DNA of 64,000 nt from Prorocentrum cordatum (Eukaryota > Sar > Dinophyceae > Prorocentrales > Prorocentraceae), in NCBI GenBank assembly GCA_963575745.1, contig CAUYUJ010005692.1:1-64000 (forward strand). Direction: 5' to 3'. The notes beneath the pieces were generated by a model. It saw only the letters and a program-made list of their open reading frames with translations, was not told where the DNA came from and searched no databases. How positions within the stretch are numbered: the stretch's first letter is position 1; each line of letters starts with the position of its first letter. Below are positions 1 through 10,400 of the stretch, piece after piece. Both the position numbers and the translations under genes were made by a program.

Positions 1-770
1 GGGGGGGGGGGGGGAGGGGTTCGAACCGGTAGTGACCCCCCCCGGTTTTCCGCCGGCAGCGGTAGAACACGCTCTTTCGAAATAAGGAGGGGACGAGAGG
101 GGGGCGAGGGCGATGGTGGACTGAGGAGGAAGGAGGGGGGAAAGAGCGGTGGGATCATGAAGCCGACGAAACAGAGGACGAAGATCAAGAGAACAAATGC
201 GGAGAGGCAGATGACGGAGGATGAGGGGGAAGAAAGGAGGAAGATGATACGCGAAAAACGACGAGAAACACAATGATGATGGCGAGGAGCAAGAAGATGG
301 GGCGCATGAGGGAAACGACGTCCACGGGGAGGCGGAGGAGGATAATGATGATACCAGGAGGAACAGCCGCAGCAGGAGGAGGGGGCAGGACGAGGAGGAG
401 AGGGAATATTAAACAGTATATGTCGCTTGAGACATCCTCGCGCTAGCTTGCACAAAGCAGGTGCGAGTCGAGGAAAGGCTTGATTTGGACTACCTTTGCC
501 ACGTTTAGTTAAAATTACATGGAAAAATCATTGGTGAAGACAGAAAAAAACAGAATAACAACTGATCGCTGAGGCAAAAACACGAGATAGGAATGTGCGC
601 GAAAACTATGTGATGATGATGGTGATGATGATGACGCAAACGGGACCGGCTCCTAAATCCATCAAACCAAATGGACCGGGCCCGATCGATTATGACACCC
701 CCTCCCGTTTGCCTTCATGGAGATCCTCTGGGTCTCCGGGGCGAGGGTCGAGACGTGCCGCTCCCAGGCC
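1..770. other. purine-rich intergenic DNA, no gene seen
   Basis: The window opens with a run of 14 G. It continues as purine-rich, weakly repetitive sequence with GAT/GATG clusters (for example near 608-636). Open frames here have biased, non-protein-like composition and overlap the antisense of the downstream helicase gene. I see no promoter or RNA gene. A TTCGAA palindrome near 20-29 resembles a tRNA T-loop, but no cloverleaf surrounds it. Confidence 0.5.
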
Positions 771-772
771 TC

Positions 773-3110
773 TTAGTGTTTCTCGCCGTTGGTGAGGTGG
801 GAGACGACTCGTGCGGCGGCCAGCCGCTTGCCTGCCCAGGGCTGGTTGAGCGGGGAGCAATCCTTCGGGACGTTGTCGCCGTACGCCGCCCTGAGAAAGC
901 TTGTCAACCGACTGCCTGGCCAAGAGGCTTCTTCGTTTTTAGGCTCTGGGAAGTTATCATCGCAATGGCCGTGACAGAACTGCCGCCACATGTAGTCCAA
1001 TCCAGGGTGGAAATCCTGGAGGTAGGTCACGAGGAGCTGCTGAACGACCACATCTCCGTTGCCAGACTCACTTCTGGGGTCGTCTGGCCTGAGCGCGGGG
1101 TTGGTGACGTCCCTGCTGTCCAGGAGCGGCCACTGAGGGACTGGCAGCTCCGGCAGGAGCTCCATGAGCTGCGAGAGAGTCCTGGGGGCCAACTCGGCCA
1201 CGGGAGCCGCTGTCCCCGAGGCGCTGAACCCAGGGAGGTTTGCCGCTCCTGTCTTGGTGAAGCGATCTGGGGCCTTGGCGTCAGCGCCCATCCAGGGAAG
1301 GGTGCTGAGAATATCCACTGGCGCATCCGCCACAATCTGGCTATTGAGCGTTGGCAGGACGGGCCTCAGCTGGATAAAGTGCCCTGTAGTCTCTCCCAAT
1401 GATGTGGTCCAGGGTCGCGGGCCCGATGTTCCAGATGGTGACCAGGCACCGCCGGCAGCACCACGTGGCGTTCCAGTCGCGCCCCCACCAGGCTATGGCT
1501 CGCCGCTCGATGGGAGGCAGCCCGGCTTGCTCGGGCACACCCACTCCTTCATTTGGCTTTCATATGAAGCAGCCCAGGGGAGGTGCTCCAATCTTCCAGA
1601 CTAGGAGCGGTGCCCCTGGAGGGCATGTGTCGAACAGAGCTGAGTAGACATTGTTCTCCGCAGCTTTGATGCCGAACCGCCCATCTCTGACCCGGAGGAT
1701 GGGGCTAGCGAAGTTGGCGCGCGTGGGGATGTGCATGCCCGTCGGCGTCATGATGAGATCCGCCAGTGTCCTCGTGTCCGAGTGGGGGCTGCATCCGAAG
1801 CCAAGTGGGGGATGACCCGGGGAGAGGAGGGCAACCGCCTTCCTGTCACTTGCGCCACCTGTCCTCCAATGTTCGTACTCCTTGACCTTATCCGCGACTG
1901 TTGCACCAGTTGGTGCTGGGATGCCCTCTTCCTCCAGGTGTCGGATCCAGCAGATCTCGCAGTGCCATCCCATGTTTGTACCGTCGAGGTAGGCCTGGGG
2001 CTGGTTCTGCGCTACCAGCAGGCGTGCATCGTCTGAGATCCATGTACCGTCTGTGGAGCGTAGATGATCCTTGCCGCATCTGTCGCGCATGAACCTGCCA
2101 TGCTTCTGCTCAGCAATCAGCCTGTCGTCGGAGATGTGCGGGGGGTCCTGCTTGGAACCTGGAGCAGGGGCAGACGGCGTGGGGGCGTCCAGATCGGTGT
2201 TGGAGAGCGCGAATCCGCCGCCGACGCAGGCGAGCCCAGCACCCCGGTCGTCGTTACCCAGGGAGGCGCCCGAGCCAGCAAGCGCGGTGTGCAGCGCGCA
2301 CACGGAGCAGCGGTGCGTACCCAGGGGGGCCAGTGAGGCGGCTGGGACGATCTTCTCGAGGACGAGCATCGGGGCCTTCTGCTGGAAGTCATGCCTGTCC
2401 ATCTCACTCCAGGTCTGTGGGCAGCCAGATGCCTGTGCTTCGGGGTGGTGGTGCGCCACCGCAACGGGCTTGGAGATGCGGGGCAGGATTGCCTCGATGC
2501 GGCCGTGAAGATCGGCCAGGTCCTCCAGCGTGAGGCCCCAGGTGCTCGCGAAGGCCTGCCGGAACCCTCGATGCGCTTCCCGCCACGGAGCACAGAAACC
2601 CAGGATGGCTTCAATCGCGCCCCCAGCCTGTTCGGCGTGAGGGAACGGCCACAAGAACACGCGCGGCTTGCGGAGCATTAACATCATGACCACCAAGAGC
2701 GAGCGGGTCTTGCAAGACTCCATGGGGAGGCCTGAGTCCTTGATCTCCTCCCGGAGTTTGACCCAGGTTGGATCGACGGAGGCGTTGCGCACGATCTCCT
2801 GCAGGCCATCCATCCCAGGGTGCTTCCTGCGTCTGCAGCAATCCCTGGTTGTTGCACTCCACGCCTTGGGAACCTGCCGGAACAGGCCCTTGGGGGCGCA
2901 CTGGCGCCGACCGCAGAGCGTCGCACGTCTGCCCTTGACGTGCGGCACCGGGGGGAGGGAGTCGTTGCACACTGCGTGGTCTGCGTCCTCCCAGTGAGTG
3001 CCAAGGCCGAGTGACCACACCATGCCATGGCTGCCCAGAGCATGTTGTAGACCTGATTGGTTGTGTCTAGACCCATGGATATGTCGAACAGGAAGCCCAG
3101 GTGCGACCAT
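773..3110 (-). CDS. C-terminal region of the helicase gene
   Basis: From about 3010 to 1563 an open frame carries Cys/His- and Trp-containing soluble protein (HWEDADHAVCNDSLPPVPH, RATLCGRRQC, MGWHCEICWIRHLEEEG). It reaches an in-frame TGA at 1560-1562, then continues sensibly in the same frame (AWWGRDWNATWCCRRCLVTI). Near 1399 an extra G in a GGG run moves it to the last frame (GETTGHFIQLRP, then LTSFLRAAYGDNVPKD), which ends at TAA 773-775. The cysteine pairs CEIC and CCRRC may be metal sites. I recognise no named domain. Same strand, contiguity and absence of a break longer than one base suggest it is the tail of the helicase, but it could be a neighbouring gene. Confidence 0.45.
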
Positions 3111-3694
3111 GCCTTCCGGTCGAGTCTGCCAGGCTGCCGCGGTGTCTCAGACAGCGAGAACTCATGCGGGCGGAGACCCGCCACCAGGAAGATGAGCACA
3201 TGGAAGGCAGGCGTCGAGAGGATCTCGTTCAAGCCGACAGAGATGAACTTGCCCGGGGAGTCCCAGTCGAAGTCTTCAGCCAGTGGGGTGTTGTAACGAT
3301 CGGCGAAGCTGTTGGCCTGAGCGTCACGGGCTTTTCTCTTGGCCGCATCGAGCTCACTGCGCCCGTCCTCTCCCTTTGCGTCGCAACTCAAGGCAACGGG
3401 GGAGGGGGCCCAGGTGGCGAGGTCGGGCAGTGGGCCAAAGCTCTCGTCTATGACCGGGGATCGCCTGTGGCCGCCAACAGGTCCGGCGCCACCGAGCCGG
3501 ACCCAAAGGCGGGTCAAGCGCCCATATTCGGAAAGCACACGTAGCTGGGACCACGTGGCATTGGCGAACATACGCCCGTCCCCCAACATCACGATGTTCC
3601 GCTTGGCCCTCGTGATCGCCACATTCAACCGCGTGGCGTCATCGACAAAGCCCCACTTGTGCATCCCATTGCTCCTGGAGGTCAGCACAATCAC
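2684..3694 (-). CDS. SF1 helicase second RecA domain (motifs V and VI)
   Basis: Sensible protein in this frame starts a little upstream of 3694 with LTTIDSSQGGGADVVIVLTS, a motif V (TxDxxQGxExDxVI-like). It continues to DDATRLNVAITRAKRNIVML, a textbook motif VI with the arginine finger region. A conserved-looking tail follows (about 3.0-3.5 kb) containing FLVAGLRPHEFSLSETPRQ. This completes the ATPase begun in the 3639-5975 frame, so the two are one gene split by an apparent single-base gain at a homopolymer or, less likely, a small intron. Near 3010 the good reading shifts again (CGHSAL then GTHWEDADHAVCN in the 1560-3110 frame). The end of this open frame (2684 to about 3000) is therefore shadow. 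Confidence 0.75.
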   Translation of the reverse strand: MIVLTSRSNGMHKWGFVDDATRLNVAITRAKRNIVMLGDGRMFANATWSQLRVLSEYGRLTRLWVRLGGAGPVGGHRRSPVIDESFGPLPDLATWAPSPVALSCDAKGEDGRSELDAAKRKARDAQANSFADRYNTPLAEDFDWDSPGKFISVGLNEILSTPAFHVLIFLVAGLRPHEFSLSETPRQPGRLDRKAWSHLGFLFDISMGLDTTNQVYNMLWAAMAWCGHSALALTGRTQTTQCATTPSPRCRTSRADVRRSAVGASAPPRACSGRFPRRGVQQPGIAADAGSTLGWMACRRSCATPPSIQPGSNSGRRSRTQASPWSLARPARSWWS

Positions 3695-5975
3695 GACGTC
3701 CGCCCCCCCACCCTGGCTGGAGTCGATGGTAGTGAGCTTGAGGGCCCCATTTTTTCAGGCACTTGCCTGCAATCTGCCTAAGACCAGGGAAGGCTGCGCC
3801 GATGGCTGTGTAGTCGTTACGATCCTCCCGAAAGACGGTTTCCCAGCGGTGAGTGTCGACCTCTTGCTCTTGGGAGTCTGCTCCAGGGGCGGGGATGTCT
3901 TGCCCGCCGCGGCCGCCACTGCCTTTTCCCTTGCCGGACTTCCCTTTCTTGCCACCCTTCGAGTTCCGAAGGACACCGCTGAGGTGGCGCGGACCTTGTG
4001 GCCAGCCATCCTTGAGGATGGCCGTCTGGAGCTGGTAGCCAACGACGATTCGGACGGTGGTGCCTCTTTCAAGCTCAGGAAGGAGTGCCCGCACGATGTC
4101 CACAGCCTGCGCTGCCTCGGGGAGGTTGGCGTAGCCTGGCTGGAGGCCGGACGAAACCTCCCACGAGGGTGCGTCGACTAGCAGGAAGGGGTGCTTGCCG
4201 CCGTCCTGCGGAGGTTCCAACTGCCTGAGGGTCGCGCTGAGGTCGGCCTCGTTGGAACTGGTGAGCTTGGCGAGTTCCGCCAGGCGCCCAGGTTCCCAGG
4301 GTGAGATGTCTCTCCATGGGATGCCGTCAACTATGGGCCTGTCTCGGAGCGGGCTTATGATGCCGCTCGTCACACCCTTGCCATAGTAGGCTGCGTTCGG
4401 AAAGGCGAGCAGCTGCGGACGCATGCGGTAGCAAATCGTCAGGTGGACCACCGCCGTGTCCTGGCCGCGGAGGGCGTGAAACATCCTGTCAAATATGCTG
4501 ACACAGAGACCCAGGTCGTTGGCAAGCTTTGAGAGAACCGTAGGGGGCAACTGGTTCGGGTCGCCCACCAGCACCAGGACTCCGCCACTGTTGATCACGT
4601 TCACCATAGACATAAGCGCATGCAGCTCCGTGGCCTGTCCGGCCTCGTCGATCACCAGGAGGACAATGTGCGGGCTGTCCTTCTGTCCGAGGGCTTCGGC
4701 TGCCTCGTGCGTGGACATGATCACCCTGGCATCCCGGAGCAGGTTGGCCTTGAAGGGCTTGAAGTCAGGGCTCTTGTCCCCATCCTGAAACAGGAAGTCA
4801 CCGTAGGCGTTCTTGTAGTGGCCCTCTGGGGCCAGGTCAACAAGCTCATCGTTGACGCGTTCCTTTCTGGCCAGGCGCACGAATCTCCCAGGAAACCCCG
4901 TGTCGGGATCGAGACGGCGCCGTCGATGTGCTTCGGACATTGCCAAGGCGGGCTGGTCGACCGCAGTGTTCGAACCGGCTGCCAGCGCAACTGCTTGGCC
5001 CGAACGTAGGCAGCATCCCCACATGTCCAGGCAGGCGACAAAGAAGGTGGTCTTGCCTGTCCCAGGGGGTCCGTGCACCAGTGCGGCATGGTGACGCAGC
5101 GTGGCCTGAAGAGCTCTGATCGCGTCGTTGTTTGGCTTGTGCTTGTCCACACTTTCGTTAACGGTCGCCTGGCTGGGCGCGGTGCGCACCCTCTGGAAAA
5201 CTGACCCCGTCGAGTCTGAGAGTTCGTCGTCCGAAAACGCCGTCAAACAAAAGGGAAGCGGCGGTACCTGCTGTAGAAGGCCATGCCGGACAGCCTGGGT
5301 GAGGTCAGCATCGGGGACGTCCATCTCCAGTGTAGCGGCGGCTCTAGCCAGCAGATTCGAGCCGACTGCGCTGGCACAATGGAAGTCGTTGGCCGCGCGT
5401 TGGTCGGCCCGAGGAGCGCGCAAGAAAGCCAAGAGAAACGTCAGGGGGGACACTGCGCGAGCGAACAGATCCGCCGCATTCTGCCGGAGGTAGTAAATCT
5501 GGTCAAGAGCCCAACACTGGCGCCAGTACTGGATGTCGGAGGGGGCCTCGTCCACTCTGTACCAGGGAACGTCGTCGCTTGGGGGCCGTCTCGCCTTGGT
5601 ACCATCTCCATGGAATGGCCCCCGCGTCTCGCTGTTGCACTGCACGGTGCACCTGTCCGAGGGGTACCTGGTGGCCGGGTTGATGGTTGAGCACTCTTGC
5701 GCCCCTTGGGTGGATGGCGCCGCCCAGGGAGGGTGGCCACCAGATCGTGACGTTCGCAATCTTGTCCACTGTGTGGCCGGTGACAGAGATGTACAGATCC
5801 TTGCCTTCCTTGTCCCCCTCCTGGGTTCTGGATCCAACCCTGTACTTGGAGGGCCACTCCAACAGGTAGAGCTCCCTACCCTCTGGGAGGTCCATCGCGT
5901 TTCGCAACTGGAAGGTGCCCAGGTCGTCCAGGGGCGTGTCGCCGTCGATCTTGGTGACGCGGACATCGAGAGCAC
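3639..5975 (-). CDS. SF1 (Upf1-like) helicase ATPase core
   Basis: This 778-codon frame holds the N-terminal RecA-like domain of a superfamily 1 helicase. Motif I is LVHGPPGTGKTT (about 5046-5076). Motif II is VIDEAGQATELHAL (about 4640-4660), motif III is LVGDPNQLPPT (about 4540-4570), and a motif IV-like CYRMRPQLLAFPN follows. DEAG rather than DEAD fits the Upf1/SETX/IGHMBP2 group of RNA/DNA helicases. The first 90 or so residues of this frame are out of register: the sensible upstream protein (starting MDNGKEATREDLARKG near 6027) is in the next frame and joins near 5700 at a GGGG run. The frame is lost again at an A6 run (T6 on the plus strand, near 3751-3756), where the sensible reading moves to the next segment. 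The function is ATP-dependent nucleic-acid unwinding or remodelling; the cellular role is unknown. Confidence 0.8.
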   Translation of the reverse strand: MLSMSASPRSTATRPWTTWAPSSCETRWTSQRVGSSTCWSGPPSTGLDPEPRRGTRKARICTSLSPATQWTRLRTSRSGGHPPWAAPSTQGAQECSTINPATRYPSDRCTVQCNSETRGPFHGDGTKARRPPSDDVPWYRVDEAPSDIQYWRQCWALDQIYYLRQNAADLFARAVSPLTFLLAFLRAPRADQRAANDFHCASAVGSNLLARAAATLEMDVPDADLTQAVRHGLLQQVPPLPFCLTAFSDDELSDSTGSVFQRVRTAPSQATVNESVDKHKPNNDAIRALQATLRHHAALVHGPPGTGKTTFFVACLDMWGCCLRSGQAVALAAGSNTAVDQPALAMSEAHRRRRLDPDTGFPGRFVRLARKERVNDELVDLAPEGHYKNAYGDFLFQDGDKSPDFKPFKANLLRDARVIMSTHEAAEALGQKDSPHIVLLVIDEAGQATELHALMSMVNVINSGGVLVLVGDPNQLPPTVLSKLANDLGLCVSIFDRMFHALRGQDTAVVHLTICYRMRPQLLAFPNAAYYGKGVTSGIISPLRDRPIVDGIPWRDISPWEPGRLAELAKLTSSNEADLSATLRQLEPPQDGGKHPFLLVDAPSWEVSSGLQPGYANLPEAAQAVDIVRALLPELERGTTVRIVVGYQLQTAILKDGWPQGPRHLSGVLRNSKGGKKGKSGKGKGSGGRGGQDIPAPGADSQEQEVDTHRWETVFREDRNDYTAIGAAFPGLRQIAGKCLKKWGPQAHYHRLQPGWGGGRRDCADLQEQWDAQVGLCR

Positions 5976-6050
5976 AGTTGCCTTTCCTGGCCAGGTCTTC
6001 GCGCGTGGCCTCTTTCCCGTTGTCCACCGTCTCGACCGACGCTTGGCTCT

Positions 6051-6904
6051 CTACCCAAGCGATTCTCCGATGTGTCTGCCCACGACCCCGGTGGGTGTAA
6101 GGCCACTGGGGGGGGGGGGCAGGACGGCATCGGGCAGATCCCCCAGCGCCGCCTTGGGGTGGACTCGCGAGTGTGGTGAATCCAGGGGCAGAGAGTAAAG
6201 ACTGCGCACCTCGGCGGCCGCTTGGACCGCCAGCGACTCGTCCAGCTGCCGATCCGGAGGGCCTGGCTGTGATGCCTCTTCTTCGGTTGCCAATCTCACT
6301 ACCCGCTGCTGGCTAGGCTGCCCCCAAGCGGTCGGAGGATGGGGCGGCGGGGGCGGAGGCAAAGGAGTGCCCGAGGATGCTGGGGGCTGCCCAGGCGCGG
6401 CGGGCAGTGACCCGGCGGAGGACTTTGCCAACGCATTAGCCCCTCCGCCACCGTCAGGCCCTCGGGCGCCTGCCTGTCTAGCCTCGCGGACGCACATCTG
6501 GGGCGACCTCGCGTGGTCTGGGTCGATTATCGTGCCTCCCGGGCTACTGCGCGTCCAGTCGTCGCCCCAGAGAGGGTAGATGACGGGCGCATGTAGCGCG
6601 TCTTCCGGAACCACCAGACCAGGAGTGAGCGGGCGCCGTCGTGGGATACAAAGGGTTGCACGGGCTTCCAGCCTAGCCAGGCCCTCCGCTCGATACGCAC
6701 ACGGTGCACTTCGTCCCAGGTCGTTCCACCGCACATGCACCACAGGTTCCCAGGGGAGACAAAGGTGCTTGGGTCCGGCCACCCGTCGTTGTAGCGCCTC
6801 AGCGACATGTCGTAGTGCTTGTCGCTCAGGATGTGCTCAGTGTCGTCCACCAGCTCCTGGCAGATCTCGCACCCTAGCGCCCAACGCCGCTGAAGAAGGC
6901 CCAA
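6051..6904 (-). CDS. zinc-finger and proline-rich segment of helicase gene
   Basis: Two overlapping minus-strand frames carry plausible protein. The 6904 frame has CEICQELVDDTEHILSDKH, a C-x2-C-x8-H-x5-H pattern like a small zinc finger, followed by a Trp-rich stretch (NLWCMCGGTTWDEVHR, then LLVWWFRKTRYMRP). Near 6590 the sensible reading moves to the frame ending at 6051, which gives VIYPLWGDDW, an acidic and Pro-rich linker including a run of eight prolines, and RSLYSLPLDSP. A G10 run at about 6107-6116 then coincides with a further change into the frame that starts the helicase region. I infer an RNA- or protein-binding N-terminal part of the helicase. The frame changes make exact boundaries unsafe. 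Confidence 0.45.
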
Positions 6905-7033
6905 CGCATCCAGGGACAGAACCGAGCAAGAAAGACACGAGAGCCCAGCCTGACTGGCGGGCCGTCCTCACTGTGTGGCAGGCACGAGGGCCAGCGACGG
7001 GTGGGACCTTCCTGGTGGGGATACGCGAAGCGT

Positions 7034-7321
7034 CTAGAATTCGTCGGAGTGTCTGCCCAGGAAGTCCTTCAACCCCTCAGGCGCCAAAAGCTTGTTGAAC
7101 GTCTCGAACGCGCGCTCGTCGCGCCACCGCAACTTGTCGCGGGAAATCCGCGACGGATCGAACTCGCCGCCGTGCGTTTTGAGAGCGTCGCGGACTAGTT
7201 CAACCAAGCGCGCGCCAGCGTCGGGCGCGTTAGCCTCCGAGCCCGCACCCTGGAGGCGCGCAGGGGCGCGCGCTGGCAGCGCGCGCCCGCCAGTGGCAGG
7301 GTCGGCGGCGGCGCCGGGCAT
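7034..7321 (-). CDS. N-terminal exon candidate of SF1 helicase gene
   Basis: This open segment of about 95 codons begins at an ATG (7321-7319) and ends at TAG 7034-7036. The first 35 residues are Ala/Pro/Arg-rich. The rest is soluble and helical (ARLVELVRDALKTHGGEF, then RWRDERAFETFNKLLAPEG) and reads like a small folded domain. It lies directly upstream, on the same strand, of the zinc-finger segment at 6.5-6.9 kb. I infer it is the first exon of the helicase gene, with an intron between about 7035 and 6905. Splice sites were not identified, and upstream sequence in this frame stays open only to a TGA near 7370. It could be a separate small gene. Confidence 0.4.
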   Translation of the reverse strand: MPGAAADPATGGRALPARAPARLQGAGSEANAPDAGARLVELVRDALKTHGGEFDPSRISRDKLRWRDERAFETFNKLLAPEGLKDFLGRHSDEF

Positions 7322-7329
7322 AGTGGCCA

Positions 7330-7464
7330 CGAGCTCGTCGGGAGGTACCTTCCAGTGCTTCGGTCAGAGCGCAAACTGGCGTGGGTTTTCGCTGACGAGC
7401 GAAGCGACGGCTCGGAGGCAAGCGAGTTCCGACGCTTCCTCTTTCGTCGCGCTTCCCCCTAGAA
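7330..7464. other. short intergenic stretch upstream of the helicase gene
   Basis: GC-rich DNA between the putative helicase start and the first unit of the large minisatellite. It would contain the helicase 5' flank. No TATA box or other core promoter motif is visible, which is usual for dinoflagellate genes. Confidence 0.4.
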
Positions 7465-10400
7465 CCACAAAAAAACTAGACCCGACCAAAGGAAAAACTA
7501 GACCCGACCAAGGGAAAATACACCCGACGAAAAAGAAAAAAAAACTACACCCGACCAGGGAAAAACTAAACCCGACCAAAGGAAAAACGAAACCCGACCA
7601 CGGGAAAACTAGACCCGACCAAGGGAAGACTAGACCCGACCAGGAAGAAACTGAACCGAACACAAGGAAAACTAAACCCGACCCGGGGAAAACGAAACCC
7701 GACCAGGGAAAACTTAAACCCGACCAAGGAAGAACTAAACCCAACCACAGGAAAAACTGAACCCGACCACGGGAAAATCTAGACCCGACCAGGGGGAAAC
7801 ACATAAACCCGACCAGAGAAAAACTAGACCCGACCAAAGAAAAACTAAACCTGACCAGAGGAAAAACTAGACCCGACCAGGGAAACACTAAACCCGACCA
7901 GGGAAAAACTAGACCCGACCACAAGGAAAACTAGACTCGACCAAGGGAAAACTAGACCCGACCATGGGAAAACTAGACCCGACCAACGGAAGAACTAAAC
8001 CCGACCAGGGGAAAACAAGACCCGACCAGGGAAAAACTTGACCCGACCAGAAGACAACTAGACCCGACCAGGGAGAAACTGAACCGAGCACAAAGAAAAC
8101 TAGACCCGACCCGGGGAAAACTAAACCCGTCCAGGGACAACATAAACCCGACAAGGGAAGTACTAAACCCAACCACCGGAAAAACTAGACCCGACCACGG
8201 GAAAAACTAGATCCGACCAGGGGAAAACAGATAGACCCGCCCAGAGAAAAACTAGACCCGACCAAGCGAAAACTTTACCTGACCACAGGAAAAACTAGAC
8301 CCGACCAGGGAAACACTAAACCCGACCAAGGAAAAACTAAACCCGACCACAAGGAACACTAAACTCGACCAAGGGAAAACTAGACCCGACCATGGAAAAA
8401 CTAGACCCGACCACGGGAAAACTAGACCCGACCAAAAGAAAAACTAGACCCGACCAGGGGGAAACAAGACCCGACCAGGGGAAAACTTGACCCGACCAGA
8501 AAAAAACTAAACCCGACCAAATGAAAAACTACGCCTCAACCAAGGGAAAACTAGACCCGACCAAGTGAAAACTAAACCCGACCAAAAGAAAAACTAAACC
8601 CGACCAGGGGAAAACAAGACCCGACCACACGAAAACTAGACCCGACCAAAGACAAACTAGACCCGACCAAAAGACAAACTAAACCCGACCATGGGAAAAC
8701 TTGACCCGTCCAATGGAAAACTAATCCCGACCAGGGAAAAACTACACCCGACCAGGAAAAAACTAGACCAGACCAGAGAAAAACTAAACCCATACCAAAG
8801 GAACATGTATACCCGACCAGAAGAAAACTAACCCAGACCATTTTTTTTTAAATAAAAAAAAAAAAAAAAAAAAAACACTAGACCCGACTCAAGAAAAACT
8901 ATGCCCGACCAGGAAGAAAAGAACAAAAAAAATCAGACCAGAAGAAAAGTATACCCGACCACGGGAAAAACTAAACCCAACCACAGAAAAACTAAACCAG
9001 AACAAAAGAAAGACTAAACCCTACCACGGGAGAACACCCGACCACGGGAAAAACTAGAGCCGACCAACTGAAAACTGGATCCGACAACGGAAAAACTACA
9101 CCCGACCCCAGGGAAAACTGGGCCCGACCAAGGGAAAACTAAACCAGACCAAGGGAAAACTATACCGGACCAAAGGAAAAAACTACACCCGACCAGGGGA
9201 AAAACTAAACCCGACCAAAGGAAAAACTAGACCCGACAAAGGAAAAACTAAGCCCGACCACAAGGGAAAACAAGACCCGACCAAGCGACAACTATACCCG
9301 ACCAAAGGAAAACTAAGTCCGACCAAGGAAAAACTGCACCCGACCACAGGAAAAACTAGACCCGACCAAAGGAAAAACTAAACCCGAACAGGGGAAAACT
9401 AGACCCGACCAAGGGAAAACTAGACGCGACCAAAGGACAACTAAACCCGACCAGGGAAAAACTAAACCCGACCACAAGGAGAAACTGGACCCGACCAAGC
9501 GAAAACCAAACCCGACCACAGGACAACTATAACCCGACCAGGGAAAAACTAAACCCGACCAAGTGAAAACTAAACCCGACCAAGGACAAACTAAACCCGA
9601 CCAAAAGAAAACTAAACCCGACCATGGAAAACTAGACCCGACCAAAGACAAACTAAACCCGACCAAAGGAAAACTATACCGGACCAAAGGAAAAACTAAA
9701 CCCGACCAAAGGAAATCTAAACCCGACCCCAAGGCAAACTGAACCCGAGCAAGGGAAAACTAGACCAGACCACAAGGAAAAACTAGACCCGACCAAGCGA
9801 ACTAGACCCGACCAGAGAAAACTAAATCCGACCACGGAAAAACTACACCCGACCACAAGGAAAACTACACCCGACCATGGGAAAAACTAAACCCGACCAA
9901 AGAAAAAACTAAACCCGACCAGGGGAAAACTAGACCCGACCAGGGAAAACTAGATCCGACCAAGGAAAAACGAGACCCGACCAAAAGAAAAACTAGACCC
10001 GACCGAAAGAAAAAACAAAGCCCGAACAAAGGAAAACAATACCGGACCAAAAGAAAAACTAAGCCCGACCACGGGAAAACTAAACCCGACCATGGAAAAA
10101 AACTACACCCGACCAGAGAAAAACTTTACCAGACCAAAAGAAAAACTAAACCCGACCAAAGGAAAACTACACCCGACCAAAGGAAAACTAGACCCGACCA
10201 GGGAAACACTAGACCCGACAAGAGAAAGTTAGAGCCGACCAGGCGAAAACTAGACCCGACCAAAGGAAAACTAAACCAGACCAAAGAAAAACTAAACCCG
10301 ACCAAAAGAAAAACTAGACCCGACCAAGGGAAAACTACACCAGACCAAATGAAAAACTAAAACGGGCCAAAATAAAAACTAGACCCGATCAAGGGAAAAC

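Noticed and set aside
15-40. GGTTCGAACC near the left edge as a tRNA T-loop
   Set aside because: No D-arm, anticodon arm or acceptor pairing can be built around it; it is a simple palindrome in G/C runs.
671-1402. Plus-strand 243-codon open frame
   Set aside because: It is antisense to the helicase C-terminus, which has the better protein-like sequence; high GC keeps the antisense frame open.
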